Shown: in pieces, positions 1-7,117 of the stretch
How the letters are laid out: each line of letters opens with the position of its first letter
How positions within the stretch are numbered: the stretch's first letter is position 1
Assembly: GCA_033720695.1 (NCBI GenBank)
Contig: JAWWCA010000110.1
Coordinates: forward strand, 1 to 12,104
Source: DATGQT01 sp033720695
GTDB lineage: Bacteria > Bacteroidota > Rhodothermia > Rhodothermales > Rubricoccaceae
Direction of reading: 5' to 3'
DNA: 12,104 nucleotides
Position numbers and translations under genes: made by a program
The notes under the pieces: model-generated
What the model was told of the DNA's origin: nothing
Seen by the model: only the letters and a program-made list of their open reading frames with translations
The model's database searches: none

Positions 1-80
1 GCGCCCCACCTCCCCCCCCCCCCCCGCCCCCGGGGCGGGCGGCGCGGCCGCCGCCCCCCGTCGGTGGGGGGGCCCCCGCC
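1..80. other. C-rich low-complexity contig edge, probable sequencing/assembly artefact
   Basis: This stretch is almost only C and G, with C runs near the left end and G/C runs toward base 80. It has no codon-like structure, and no ORF is supported in it. The opposite edge of the window is G-rich on the same strand. Reads running outward off both ends and finishing in false poly-G would give exactly this strand pattern. Any apt promoter or upstream gene is therefore not recoverable from this window. Confidence 0.7.
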
Positions 81-87
81 GATTCGT

Positions 88-105
88 AGAGGGCGGCCGC
101 CCTCT
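88..105. repeat. 18-bp perfect palindrome upstream of apt
   Basis: The sequence AGAGGGCGGCCGCCCTCT equals its own reverse complement over all 18 bases, with its centre between 96 and 97. It ends 17 bases before the apt start codon. It could be a dimeric-regulator operator or a fold-back at the damaged contig edge. With no loop, it is more operator-like than terminator-like. Its nearness to the low-complexity edge lowers confidence that it is biological. Confidence 0.5.
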
Positions 106-122
106 CGCCCCCCGACGCCGCC

Positions 123-647
123 ATGACCGATCCGCTCGCCGACGCCCTCCGCACCGTCCCGGACTTCCCTGAGCCGGGCGTCTCGTTCAAGGACATCACC
201 CCGGTCCTCGCCGACCCCTCGCTCTTCCGGGAGGCCGTCGAGCGGCTCCGGGCCCCGTTCTCGGGGGCCGACGTCACCCACGTCGTCGGCATCGAGTCGC
301 GGGGGTTCTGGTTCGGGGCGGCGCTGGCCGAGCGGCTCGAGGCGGGGTTCGTGCCCGCCCGGAAGCCGGGGAAGCTCCCCGCTCCCACGCTCCGCGAGGA
401 CTACGCGCTCGAGTACGGGGCCGACGCCCTCGAGCTCCACGCCGACGCGCTACACGAGGGCGACCGCGTGCTCGTCCACGACGACGTGATCGCGACGGGG
501 GGGACGGCGGCGGCAGCGGCGCGCCTCGTCCGGCGCACGGGGGCCGAGGTCGTCGGTTTCTCGTTTTTCGTCGAGATCGCGGCGCTCGGCGGGCGGGCGC
601 GGCTGGCCGAGGGCATCCCGTTCCGCGCCGCGCTCCGCATCGACTGA
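123..647 (+). CDS. apt: Adenine phosphoribosyltransferase
   Basis: This cytoplasmic purine-salvage enzyme converts adenine and PRPP to AMP and pyrophosphate; the family works as a homodimer. The 174-residue length matches bacterial Apt. Visible motifs in order are the N-terminal FPEPGVSFKDITPVL (15-29), GIESRGF (56-62), PARKPGKLP (78-86), the flexible-loop region around YALEYGAD (94-101), and the PRPP-binding loop VLVHDDVIATGGT (116-128) with the Asp pair at 120-121. The PRPP loop has VI where many homologues have LL. The ATG at 123 is chosen because it places the N-terminal hallmark at the usual distance. There is no Shine-Dalgarno; the leader is C-rich. It is the first gene of the plus-strand block, with 173 bases to the next start, so it is probably transcribed separately. 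Confidence 0.96.
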   Translation: MTDPLADALRTVPDFPEPGVSFKDITPVLADPSLFREAVERLRAPFSGADVTHVVGIESRGFWFGAALAERLEAGFVPARKPGKLPAPTLREDYALEYGADALELHADALHEGDRVLVHDDVIATGGTAAAAARLVRRTGAEVVGFSFFVEIAALGGRARLAEGIPFRAALRID

Positions 648-723
648 GCCGGCCGGCTGTCCAGCGTGGCCGACCGGGTGTCCTGGCGATCGGGCGGTCG
701 GCGAGGCGGCGGCGGAGCGCCAT

Positions 724-741
724 CCCGCCGTTTGCGGCGGG
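724..741 (+). terminator. 7-bp perfect hairpin after apt (candidate terminator)
   Basis: CCCGCCG (724-730) pairs perfectly with CGGCGGG (735-741) across a four-base TTTG loop. It begins 77 bases after the apt stop. No T-tract follows directly; a run of five T appears only at 758-762. The loop TTTG doubles as the -33-like box of the promoter proposed for the next gene, so terminator and promoter may share bases. Confidence 0.35.
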
Positions 742-763
742 GCGCGGAACGGACTACTTTTTG
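731..763 (+). promoter_or_regulatory. Bacteroidota-type promoter candidate for the DUF4783 gene
   Basis: TTTG at 731-734 is followed, after 20 bases, by TACTTTTTG at 755-763. This resembles the Bacteroidota sigma-A pattern TTTG, 19-21 bases, TAnnTTTG, with one extra T in the -7 element. Transcription would start near 770, giving a leader of about 50 bases before the ATG at 821. This is motif matching by eye only. Confidence 0.4.
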
Positions 764-820
764 TTCGATCCTGGAAAGACATCGCGTCGTTCCTCACCGA
801 TCGGGTGTGCGCGCCCCCCT

Positions 821-1315
821 ATGCCCTTCGCTACTCTCCTTCGCCGCCGGCCGGGCTTGGTCCTGAGCGCCCTCCTCCTGGGGGGCGGCTCGCTCCTCGC
901 GCCGGCGCCGCTGGCGCAGGGCGCCGACGAGCCCCTGCCGGAGCCCCCGGATGAGCGCGTCGCGCTCATCATCGAGGCGTTCGAGCAGGGCGACTGCGAT
1001 GCCCTCCTCGACTTCACGGCCCGGCGTGTCGAGATCGTCCTCCTCGGCCAGGGCGCCCGCTACAGCCGGGGCCAGGCGACCCTCATCCTCCGCGACTTCT
1101 TCCGCCGCTACCCCCCCGACCGCGTCGTGCTTTCGGAGCGGTCCACGACCGGTGAGGGCCGCGCAGCGATGGGGCGGTACTGGTCCGGCAACAGCAGCGC
1201 GCCGTTCGCCCTCTACGTCGGCTTCCGCATCGACACCGAGGAAGAGGAGGAGGCGTGGACGCTGGAGGCCATCCGGATCGAGCGTGCGCCGTTCGACCGA
1301 ACGGGCACCTACTGA
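821..1315 (+). CDS. Secreted DUF4783 (NTF2-like) protein
   Basis: This is a 164-residue exported protein of unknown function. Residues 1-33 form a signal peptide: an Arg-rich start (RRRPG), a hydrophobic core around 13-27, and a likely cleavage at or near PLAQGA. Residues 46-156 follow the DUF4783 pattern common in Bacteroidota: a helix with a QGD turn (56-58), VEIVLLGQGARYSRGQA (70-86), LRDFFRRYPP (90-99), a GRY strand (118-120), and a terminal LEAIRIER (148-155). An acidic EEEEE stretch sits at 140-144. NTF2-like cone folds often bind small ligands, but no catalytic residues are recognisable. The ORF stays open upstream to 761. The ATG at 821 is preferred because it begins a proper signal peptide and follows the TACTTTTTG promoter candidate. 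It is 87 bases before the kinase start on the same strand. Confidence 0.85.
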   Translation: MPFATLLRRRPGLVLSALLLGGGSLLAPAPLAQGADEPLPEPPDERVALIIEAFEQGDCDALLDFTARRVEIVLLGQGARYSRGQATLILRDFFRRYPPDRVVLSERSTTGEGRAAMGRYWSGNSSAPFALYVGFRIDTEEEEEAWTLEAIRIERAPFDRTGTY

Positions 1316-1348
1316 GGGCGGGTGGGGCTGACGCGCCGGAGCGGGAGG

Positions 1349-1374
1349 TTGGCCGCCGCTGTGCGCTAGCTTTG
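1349..1374 (+). promoter_or_regulatory. TAnnTTTG promoter candidate for the histidine kinase
   Basis: TAGCTTTG at 1367-1374 is an exact match to the Bacteroidota -7 consensus TAnnTTTG. It lies 28 bases before the GTG start at 1403. A TTG at 1349-1351 could serve as the -33 element, but the 15-base spacing is shorter than the usual 19-21. The -7 match inside an 87-base intergenic gap of very GC-rich DNA is what makes it credible. Confidence 0.45.
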
Positions 1375-1402
1375 CCGCGTCGCAGTCGTCTCGTCGCTCA
1401 TC

Positions 1403-4400
1403 GTGCGTCCCCTCCGCCGTTTCCTCGGCGTCGCCTTCGCGCTGGCCCTCTTCGTGCTGGCTGCGCTCGGTGCGTCCGCGTGGCGCGTCGCCCAGGTGCG
1501 CGCGGATGTAAGGGAGGCGGCCGAGGCCGCCGTCGCTGAGGTGGTCGCCGCCGTGCGGGCGCAGACCGCCGGGGTGATGACGGCCCTGCACGAGGGGGCC
1601 TCTGAGATCGCGTCCGCCCCGATGATTCGGCGCGCCCTCGCCGACACGACCGCGGTCGTCCCGGTGCGGACGGGGTCGGTGCTGGGGCGGGTCATCGGCG
1701 AGGGCGATGCGTACCGATCCGTGGAGGTGTACCGGGCCGACGGCGCGCTCCTCGCATGGGACGGGTTCACGGCCCCCTTCGGGCCCGCGGCGGCCCGGGG
1801 CATCCCGGACACCCTCCGCAGCGGCGTCGTCCGAGATGGCACCGGCCGGCGCCTCCTCGTCTTGTGGGTGCCGGTGTGGGCGGGGGACCGGCACCTTGGC
1901 GCCGTCCGGATGGTTCGGCTGGCGCAGGTTGAGGTCCCGGTCCGCAACCAGTACCTCCGAGACTACGACCTCGCCGACGAGTGGCGAGGCGAGATCGCGC
2001 TCCCCTTCGGGGTCGCCTTCACCGGTCGCCTCCGGGCGTTCCGAGGCGAGGCGGAGCGGATCGTGGGGCCCGATGGGGCGACCCTGGGATGGGTGGCCGT
2101 GCCCCCCCCGAACGAGCGCTCTCTCGTCGGGCGGGCGCGAGGAGAGGGCCGTCACGTCGTCGCGTTCGGGCTGGTGTTGTTGGGGGGATGGTTGCTCATC
2201 GGAGGGTGGATGGTCGTCGAGCGGGCGATGCGGCGGGCGCTCCGGCGCGGGTCGGCCGAGCGGCCGGGGTGGGGCGTGGCCGGGGCGATCCTCGTGGGCT
2301 GGGTGGTGGCGTGGGGCGCCGCGCGCTACGGCCTCCTCGCGCTCGACGTGCCGGCGCGGTGGATCGAGCGGGGCGGGGCGGGGGCGGCCCTCTTCGATCC
2401 GCTGTACCTCGCCTCCGACGTGGGGGGGGGGCTCCTCCGATCCGCGGGTGACCTCGCAGTCACGGCGCTCTGGGCGGCCGTGACGGCCGTGGCGCTGCTC
2501 CGGTTCGCGCTCGTCCGCACGACCGCAACGCTGCGGCACCGGCCCCGTCCCGTCCGCCCGCACCGCGCAGTCCTCGGCGTCCTCGCTTCGGTGCTGCTGG
2601 CGGGAGGCGTCGTGGCCGCCTTCGCCGTCGGCGTGCGCCACGCCGTCCTCGACGCCACGCTCGGGTACTTCGCGCGCTCAGGGCCGGTGCCGGACCCGCT
2701 CACGTTCGTGGTCCTCGCCTCGCTCTTGGCGGGCGCCTTCGCGACGACCGGCGTGGTGGCGGCGGCCGTGATCCTGGGGCGCCGCGCGCTCGGCGGCCGA
2801 CGGCGCGTGCGGCAGGGGCTGACCGCTGTGGGCCTCGGTCTCATCGGGCTCAGCCTCGTCGTCGCGGCCGTGGCGACGCCGCTGAGCGAGGTGCCGCCGT
2901 GGGCGGTGGCGCCCCTGCTCGCCGTTGCGGGAGGGGCCGCCGCCATCTTCCTCCTCGGCCGTCGCGACCGATGGGCGTGGCCGCTCACGTTCCGCGGCAT
3001 GCTCACGTGCGTGCTCGTGCTCGTCCCCCTCACCTACCTCCTCATGCTCCACGCCTCGCGCGAGCGCCAGGAGTCGGTGATGATGGCGGCGGCGGCGGAC
3101 TTCGCGACGGGCCAGGATCGCCGCGCGGTCTACGCCCTGGAGCAGGTGCTGGCCGAGGCGAGGAGCGCCGAGGTGCGCCCCGCGCTCGTGGCCGCCGTCG
3201 ACGCGGCGCGGCAGGGGCGCGCGCTGGTGCCCGACACCACCGCGATTGCCGAGTCTGCCACGCCGGACGAGGCCGACGACCCCGTCGCCGAGGACACCCT
3301 GCAGGCGACCTTGGACGAGCTCGTGAGCGACCTTGTCGCCGGGTCCCTCCTCGCCTCTCTCGCCGAGTACGACGTCCGCCTCGTCCTGTTCACGCCCGGG
3401 GCCGACTCCCTCGCCGCCACGCCCGCCTCCTCAGAAGAGGCCGGCGGTCTGGACGGGCTCCAGTCCGACCCCCTCGCGTTCCCCGCCCTCCGAGCTCGGT
3501 ACGTCGAGCGAGAGGGGGAGACGGGCGGCGGCATCTATCTCGCGCGCGTGCCGGTCGAGGGGCGGCGGGGGGCCTACCGCTACGCCGGCATCGCGCCCCT
3601 GCGCGCGGCGCCCGACATCGCGCCGGTGGCGTGGCTCTACGCCCGGGTGGCCCCACGGCTCTCGCGGTTCGTCGCGGAGACCCCCTTCCCGAGGGTGCTC
3701 GTCCCCGCCGGCCTCTTCGGGGAAGACGACGAGTCGTTCTCCTACGCCGAGTACGACGACGGCGTGCTCGTGCGCGGCGCCGGCGAGGTGACGGGGCCAT
3801 CCAGGATCCGGCCCGAGGTGCAGGCGCTGCTCGACGGGGAGGACGCCCCCCGCGCCGTCTGGCTCCGCGAGACGCTCGACGGACGGGGTTTCCGCACCTT
3901 CTACCGCCGCCTCCCCGACGACCCCGAGGGCGGGCGCGGCGTCGTGGTCGTCCGGGCCCCGACGACGGCCGTCTACGATCACCTCTTCTTCCTCCTCCGC
4001 CTCACCGTCGCCGGTCTCGGCCTCGGCCTCGTCGTCTACCTCGTGGGCGTCCCGGTGCGGTGGCGGGCGGGGCTGCTCCCGGCCCCCCGGAGCCGGTTCC
4101 GAGACAAGGTCCTCACGCGCTTCCTCCTCGTCGGCATCGCCAGCGTGGCCATCACGGGCGTGATCGGGCAGCAGGTGATCGCGGAGCAGAACGAGCAGGC
4201 CGTCCGCGACGTGCTCCGGCAGCGGCTCCAGCGGGCCGAGGCCGAGGTGCTGGCGGCCGCCGGGCCGGACACGCCCGTGGCGGCGGCGCTCGAGCGCGCC
4301 CGCGCCGACCTCATCAGCCAGGGCCTCCGCGTGGACGTCCACGTGTACCAGGGGCCGCAGCTGGTCTCGACGAGCCGCCCGCAGCTCGTCCGCCAGCGGC

Positions 4401-5611
4401 TCATCGACCCCCGCCTCCCGGCCGAGGTCTGGTCGGCCCTCTTCGCCGAGGGGCAGCGCTACGCCTTCGCGCAGGACCGCATCGGCTCGTTCGGCTACAC
4501 CACCGGCTACGTCGCCGTCGCCGACGAGGAGGGCCGCCCCGTCGGGGCCGTGGCCGTGCCGACGCTCCCGGAGCAGGCCGCCATCGAGGCCGAGCAGGCG
4601 CGGATGATCGCCTACCTCTTCGGCGCCCTCCTCGTCCTCCTCATCGGGATCTTCGCCACGACGGCGCTCCTGGCCAACCAGCTCACGCGCCCGTTCCGGC
4701 GCCTCCGCGCCGGGCTCCAGGCCGTCGGCGCCGGGCAGATGAACGAGCCGCTCCCCGTCGAGAGCCGCGACGAGATGGGCGAGCTGGTGTCGACGTTCAA
4801 CCGGATGCAGGGGCAGCTCGTCGAGAGCCGCCGCCGGCTGGCGCAGCAGGAGCGCGAGCTGGCCTGGCGCGAGATGGCCCGGCAGGTGGCCCACGAGATC
4901 AAAAACCCGCTCACGCCGATGAAGCTCTCGGTGCAGCACCTCCGCCGCGCGTTCCGGCCGCCCGGCGAGGCCGCCACCCCCGAGGAGCAGCGCTTCGCCG
5001 GCACGCTGGAGCGCATCACGACGACGCTCATCGAGCAGATCGACGCGCTCGACCGCATCGCGGGCGAGTTCTCGTCGTTCGCCCGCCTCCCGCGCCGGAG
5101 CCCCGAGCCGCTCGACCTCAACGCCGTCGTGCAGGAGGCGGCCGCGCTCTTCGAGAGCGAGGCCGGCGCCAGCGGGGCGCTCCCGGCCGTGCTTCGCCTG
5201 GACCTCGCCGCCGCCCCGCTCCCTGTCGAGGCCGACCGGGAGGAGCTCCGGCGGGTGTTCATCAACCTGTTCAAGAACGCGCTCCAGGCCATGCCGGAGC
5301 CGCCGAGCGCGCCGCGCCGCACCGGGCGCATCACCACCCGGACCTGGCGCGACGAGGCCCACGCGTGGGCCGAGGTCGAGGACACCGGCACGGGCATCCC
5401 CGAGGGGGTGCGCGAGAAGATCTTCCAGCCGAACTTCTCGACCAAGACGAGCGGGATGGGGCTCGGCCTCGCCATCGTGCAGAAGTCCGTCGAGGCGTCC
5501 GGCGGGGCCATCTCCTTCGAGACGGCTGAGGGGCAGGGCACCACGTTCGTCATCCGCCTCCCGCTCCTGCCCGTCGGGGACGGGGCTGGCGCCGGGGACG
5601 GGGCCCCCTGA
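1403..5611 (+). CDS. Large multi-pass membrane sensor histidine kinase (NtrY-like)
   Basis: This 1402-residue kinase begins at GTG. One TM helix (7-24) leads to an extracytoplasmic domain (30-250). A bundle of about seven or eight TM helices follows (253-275, 291-313, 352-372, 388-411, 433-459, 471-493, 498-520, 531-549). A second soluble domain (550-860) contains FSYAEYDDGVLVRGAGE (779-795), recalling sensor regions of big Bacteroidota kinases. TM 860-882 precedes a near-standard kinase: TM 902-924, sensor 925-1067, TM 1068-1091, HAMP (1093-1146), H-box HEIKNPLTP with phospho-acceptor H1164, N-box NLFKNALQAM (1288-1297), G1 DTGTGIP (1327-1333), F-box FQPNFSTKTS (1341-1350), and G2 GMGLGLAI (1351-1358). 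All catalytic boxes are intact. The C-terminal tail GDGAGAGDGAP is encoded by two copies of an 18-base unit. No response regulator is nearby. The ligand is unknown; trkA follows 74 bases downstream. Confidence 0.88.
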   Translation: MRPLRRFLGVAFALALFVLAALGASAWRVAQVRADVREAAEAAVAEVVAAVRAQTAGVMTALHEGASEIASAPMIRRALADTTAVVPVRTGSVLGRVIGEGDAYRSVEVYRADGALLAWDGFTAPFGPAAARGIPDTLRSGVVRDGTGRRLLVLWVPVWAGDRHLGAVRMVRLAQVEVPVRNQYLRDYDLADEWRGEIALPFGVAFTGRLRAFRGEAERIVGPDGATLGWVAVPPPNERSLVGRARGEGRHVVAFGLVLLGGWLLIGGWMVVERAMRRALRRGSAERPGWGVAGAILVGWVVAWGAARYGLLALDVPARWIERGGAGAALFDPLYLASDVGGGLLRSAGDLAVTALWAAVTAVALLRFALVRTTATLRHRPRPVRPHRAVLGVLASVLLAGGVVAAFAVGVRHAVLDATLGYFARSGPVPDPLTFVVLASLLAGAFATTGVVAAAVILGRRALGGRRRVRQGLTAVGLGLIGLSLVVAAVATPLSEVPPWAVAPLLAVAGGAAAIFLLGRRDRWAWPLTFRGMLTCVLVLVPLTYLLMLHASRERQESVMMAAAADFATGQDRRAVYALEQVLAEARSAEVRPALVAAVDAARQGRALVPDTTAIAESATPDEADDPVAEDTLQATLDELVSDLVAGSLLASLAEYDVRLVLFTPGADSLAATPASSEEAGGLDGLQSDPLAFPALRARYVEREGETGGGIYLARVPVEGRRGAYRYAGIAPLRAAPDIAPVAWLYARVAPRLSRFVAETPFPRVLVPAGLFGEDDESFSYAEYDDGVLVRGAGEVTGPSRIRPEVQALLDGEDAPRAVWLRETLDGRGFRTFYRRLPDDPEGGRGVVVVRAPTTAVYDHLFFLLRLTVAGLGLGLVVYLVGVPVRWRAGLLPAPRSRFRDKVLTRFLLVGIASVAITGVIGQQVIAEQNEQAVRDVLRQRLQRAEAEVLAAAGPDTPVAAALERARADLISQGLRVDVHVYQGPQLVSTSRPQLVRQRLIDPRLPAEVWSALFAEGQRYAFAQDRIGSFGYTTGYVAVADEEGRPVGAVAVPTLPEQAAIEAEQARMIAYLFGALLVLLIGIFATTALLANQLTRPFRRLRAGLQAVGAGQMNEPLPVESRDEMGELVSTFNRMQGQLVESRRRLAQQERELAWREMARQVAHEIKNPLTPMKLSVQHLRRAFRPPGEAATPEEQRFAGTLERITTTLIEQIDALDRIAGEFSSFARLPRRSPEPLDLNAVVQEAAALFESEAGASGALPAVLRLDLAAAPLPVEADREELRRVFINLFKNALQAMPEPPSAPRRTGRITTRTWRDEAHAWAEVEDTGTGIPEGVREKIFQPNFSTKTSGMGLGLAIVQKSVEASGGAISFETAEGQGTTFVIRLPLLPVGDGAGAGDGAP

Positions 5612-5685
5612 GGCGCCGGGCAAGGGGGGCGTGGCGGAGGCTCCGCAGCCGTACCTTCCCGGCTCGTCCGTCATCGCCTTCCCCC

Positions 5686-7080
5686 ATGCGCGCGATCGTC
5701 GTCGGAGCCGGAGACGTCGGGTACGACGTGGCTAGGATGCTCTCGCTCCAGCGCCACGACGTCACCGTCATCGACACCGACCCGGAGAAGGTCGACCACG
5801 TCCGTGACACCCTCGACGTGATGGCCCTGGTGGGCTCGGGCACGAGCGCGGCCGTGCTGGAGCAGGCCCGCATCCGCGACGCCGACCTCGTCGTGGCCGT
5901 CACCGACGTCGACGAGGTGAACATCATCGCCTCGATGCTGGCCGAGCGCATCGGGAAGTCGTCCGAGGACACCACCACGATCGCGCGCGTCCGCTCGGGG
6001 GAGTACACCGGCGACCGGGCCGTGCTGACGCTGCAGGACTTCGGGATCGACCTCATCATCCACCCGGAGGAGAGCACGGCGCGGGAGGTCGTGGCGCTGC
6101 TCCGCCGCGCCGCCGCCACCGACGTGGTCCCGTTCTGCGACGGCCGCGTCCAGCTCGTCGGCCTCCGCATCGAGCGCGCCGCGCCCGTCGTGGGTGAGAC
6201 CCTGCAGGCGCTGGCGCTCCGCGGTCACCACCTCGCCTTCCGCGTCATGGGGATCGCGCGCGGGGCCCGCACCCTCGTCCCCGGCGGCGACGTCACGCTC
6301 CAGCCGAACGACCAGGTGTTCGTGCTCGTGCCGACGGGGCAGGTGGGGCAGGTGGCCTACCTCTTCGGGAAGGAGGCCGGCCGCCTCAAGCACTGCATGA
6401 TCCTGGGCGGCTCCGAGGTGGGCGCCCGCGTGGCCGCCGGCCTCTCGCGCGGCGGCCGGCGCGGCCGCGACGCCCGCGGCATGGAGGTGAAGCTCGTCGA
6501 GGCCGACCGCGAGCGGGCCGAGTTCCTCGCCGAGATCCTCGAAGGGGTCCTCGTCATCCACGGCGAGCCGAGCGACATCGACCTCCTCGTCCTCGAAGGC
6601 CTCTCCGAGACCGACGCCCTCGTGGCCGTCACGGCCGACGAGGAGGCCAACCTCGTCTCGTGCCTGATGGCGAAGCACCTCGGCGTGAAGAAGACCGTCG
6701 CGCTCCTCTCGAAGAGCGCCTACATCCCCATCTCTCAGTCCATCGGCCTCGACGCGGCGGTGAGCCAGAAGCTCGCGGTGAGCCGGGAGGTCCTCCGCTT
6801 CCTGCGAGGCGCCCACGTCCAGAGCGTGGCGACCGTGCACGGCCTCGACGCCGAGATCCTCGAGCTGGAGGCCGAAGCCGGCGCGCCCATCACGGCCGCC
6901 CCCCTCATGCGGCAGAAGCTCCCGCGCGGGATGCTCGTCGGCGCCGTCGTGGGCGACGACATCGAGATCGCCACGGGGCAGACGCGGATCGCCCCGGGCA
7001 GCCGCGCCATCGTCTTCGCCACGCCCGACCGCGTGGGCGACGTGGAGGCGTTCTTCCGGTCCACCGGCAGGGGACGATGA
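5686..7080 (+). CDS. trkA: Trk K+ uptake regulatory subunit TrkA
   Basis: This cytosolic NAD(H)-binding gating subunit of the Trk potassium transporter has 464 residues, the usual TrkA length with two RCK units. The first Rossmann fold opens with VVGAGDVGYDVA (G7, G9, G12) and has D30 at the end of strand 2, in VIDTDPEK, as the ribose-binding acid. Residues about 145-228 form the first RCK_C domain, including VLVPTGQV. The second fold starts ILGGSEVG (239-246) with E272 in the equivalent acid position, and ends in a second RCK_C domain (about 375-459). Between helix and strand 2 of this fold lies an Arg/Gly-rich loop (254-266, five Arg). The start ATG at 5686 gives the normal N-terminus directly at strand 1. 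It is 37 bases before trkH and co-directional, so co-transcription is expected. Confidence 0.95.
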   Translation: MRAIVVGAGDVGYDVARMLSLQRHDVTVIDTDPEKVDHVRDTLDVMALVGSGTSAAVLEQARIRDADLVVAVTDVDEVNIIASMLAERIGKSSEDTTTIARVRSGEYTGDRAVLTLQDFGIDLIIHPEESTAREVVALLRRAAATDVVPFCDGRVQLVGLRIERAAPVVGETLQALALRGHHLAFRVMGIARGARTLVPGGDVTLQPNDQVFVLVPTGQVGQVAYLFGKEAGRLKHCMILGGSEVGARVAAGLSRGGRRGRDARGMEVKLVEADRERAEFLAEILEGVLVIHGEPSDIDLLVLEGLSETDALVAVTADEEANLVSCLMAKHLGVKKTVALLSKSAYIPISQSIGLDAAVSQKLAVSREVLRFLRGAHVQSVATVHGLDAEILELEAEAGAPITAAPLMRQKLPRGMLVGAVVGDDIEIATGQTRIAPGSRAIVFATPDRVGDVEAFFRSTGRGR

Positions 7081-7117
7081 ACCCTGGACGTCAGCCCCCG
7101 GGCCACCGGCCTCTCGC

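Noticed and set aside
794..2641. Long minus-strand open frame opposite the DUF4783 gene and kinase
   Set aside because: Its translation is rich in Pro, Arg, His and Gly with no domain; it is a shadow of the real genes on the other strand.
2899..5529. 876-codon plus-strand frame inside the kinase gene
   Set aside because: Its composition is Arg/Pro/Gly repeats, while the overlapping frame encodes all kinase motifs.
5576..5604. Two copies of GGGGACGGGGC at the kinase 3' end as a regulatory repeat
   Set aside because: They lie 18 bases apart in frame and encode the repeated Gly/Asp/Ala tail, most simply a small slippage duplication in coding sequence.
5634..5646. GCGGA-GGC-TCCGC hairpin between kinase and trkA as a terminator
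   Set aside because: The stem is only 5 bp with a 3-base loop and no T-tract; it could occur by chance in such GC-rich DNA.
5652..5659. TACCTTCC as a -7 promoter element for trkA
   Set aside because: Only TAnnTT matches and no -33 partner is seen; too weak to annotate, though its place 27 bases before the ATG is suggestive.
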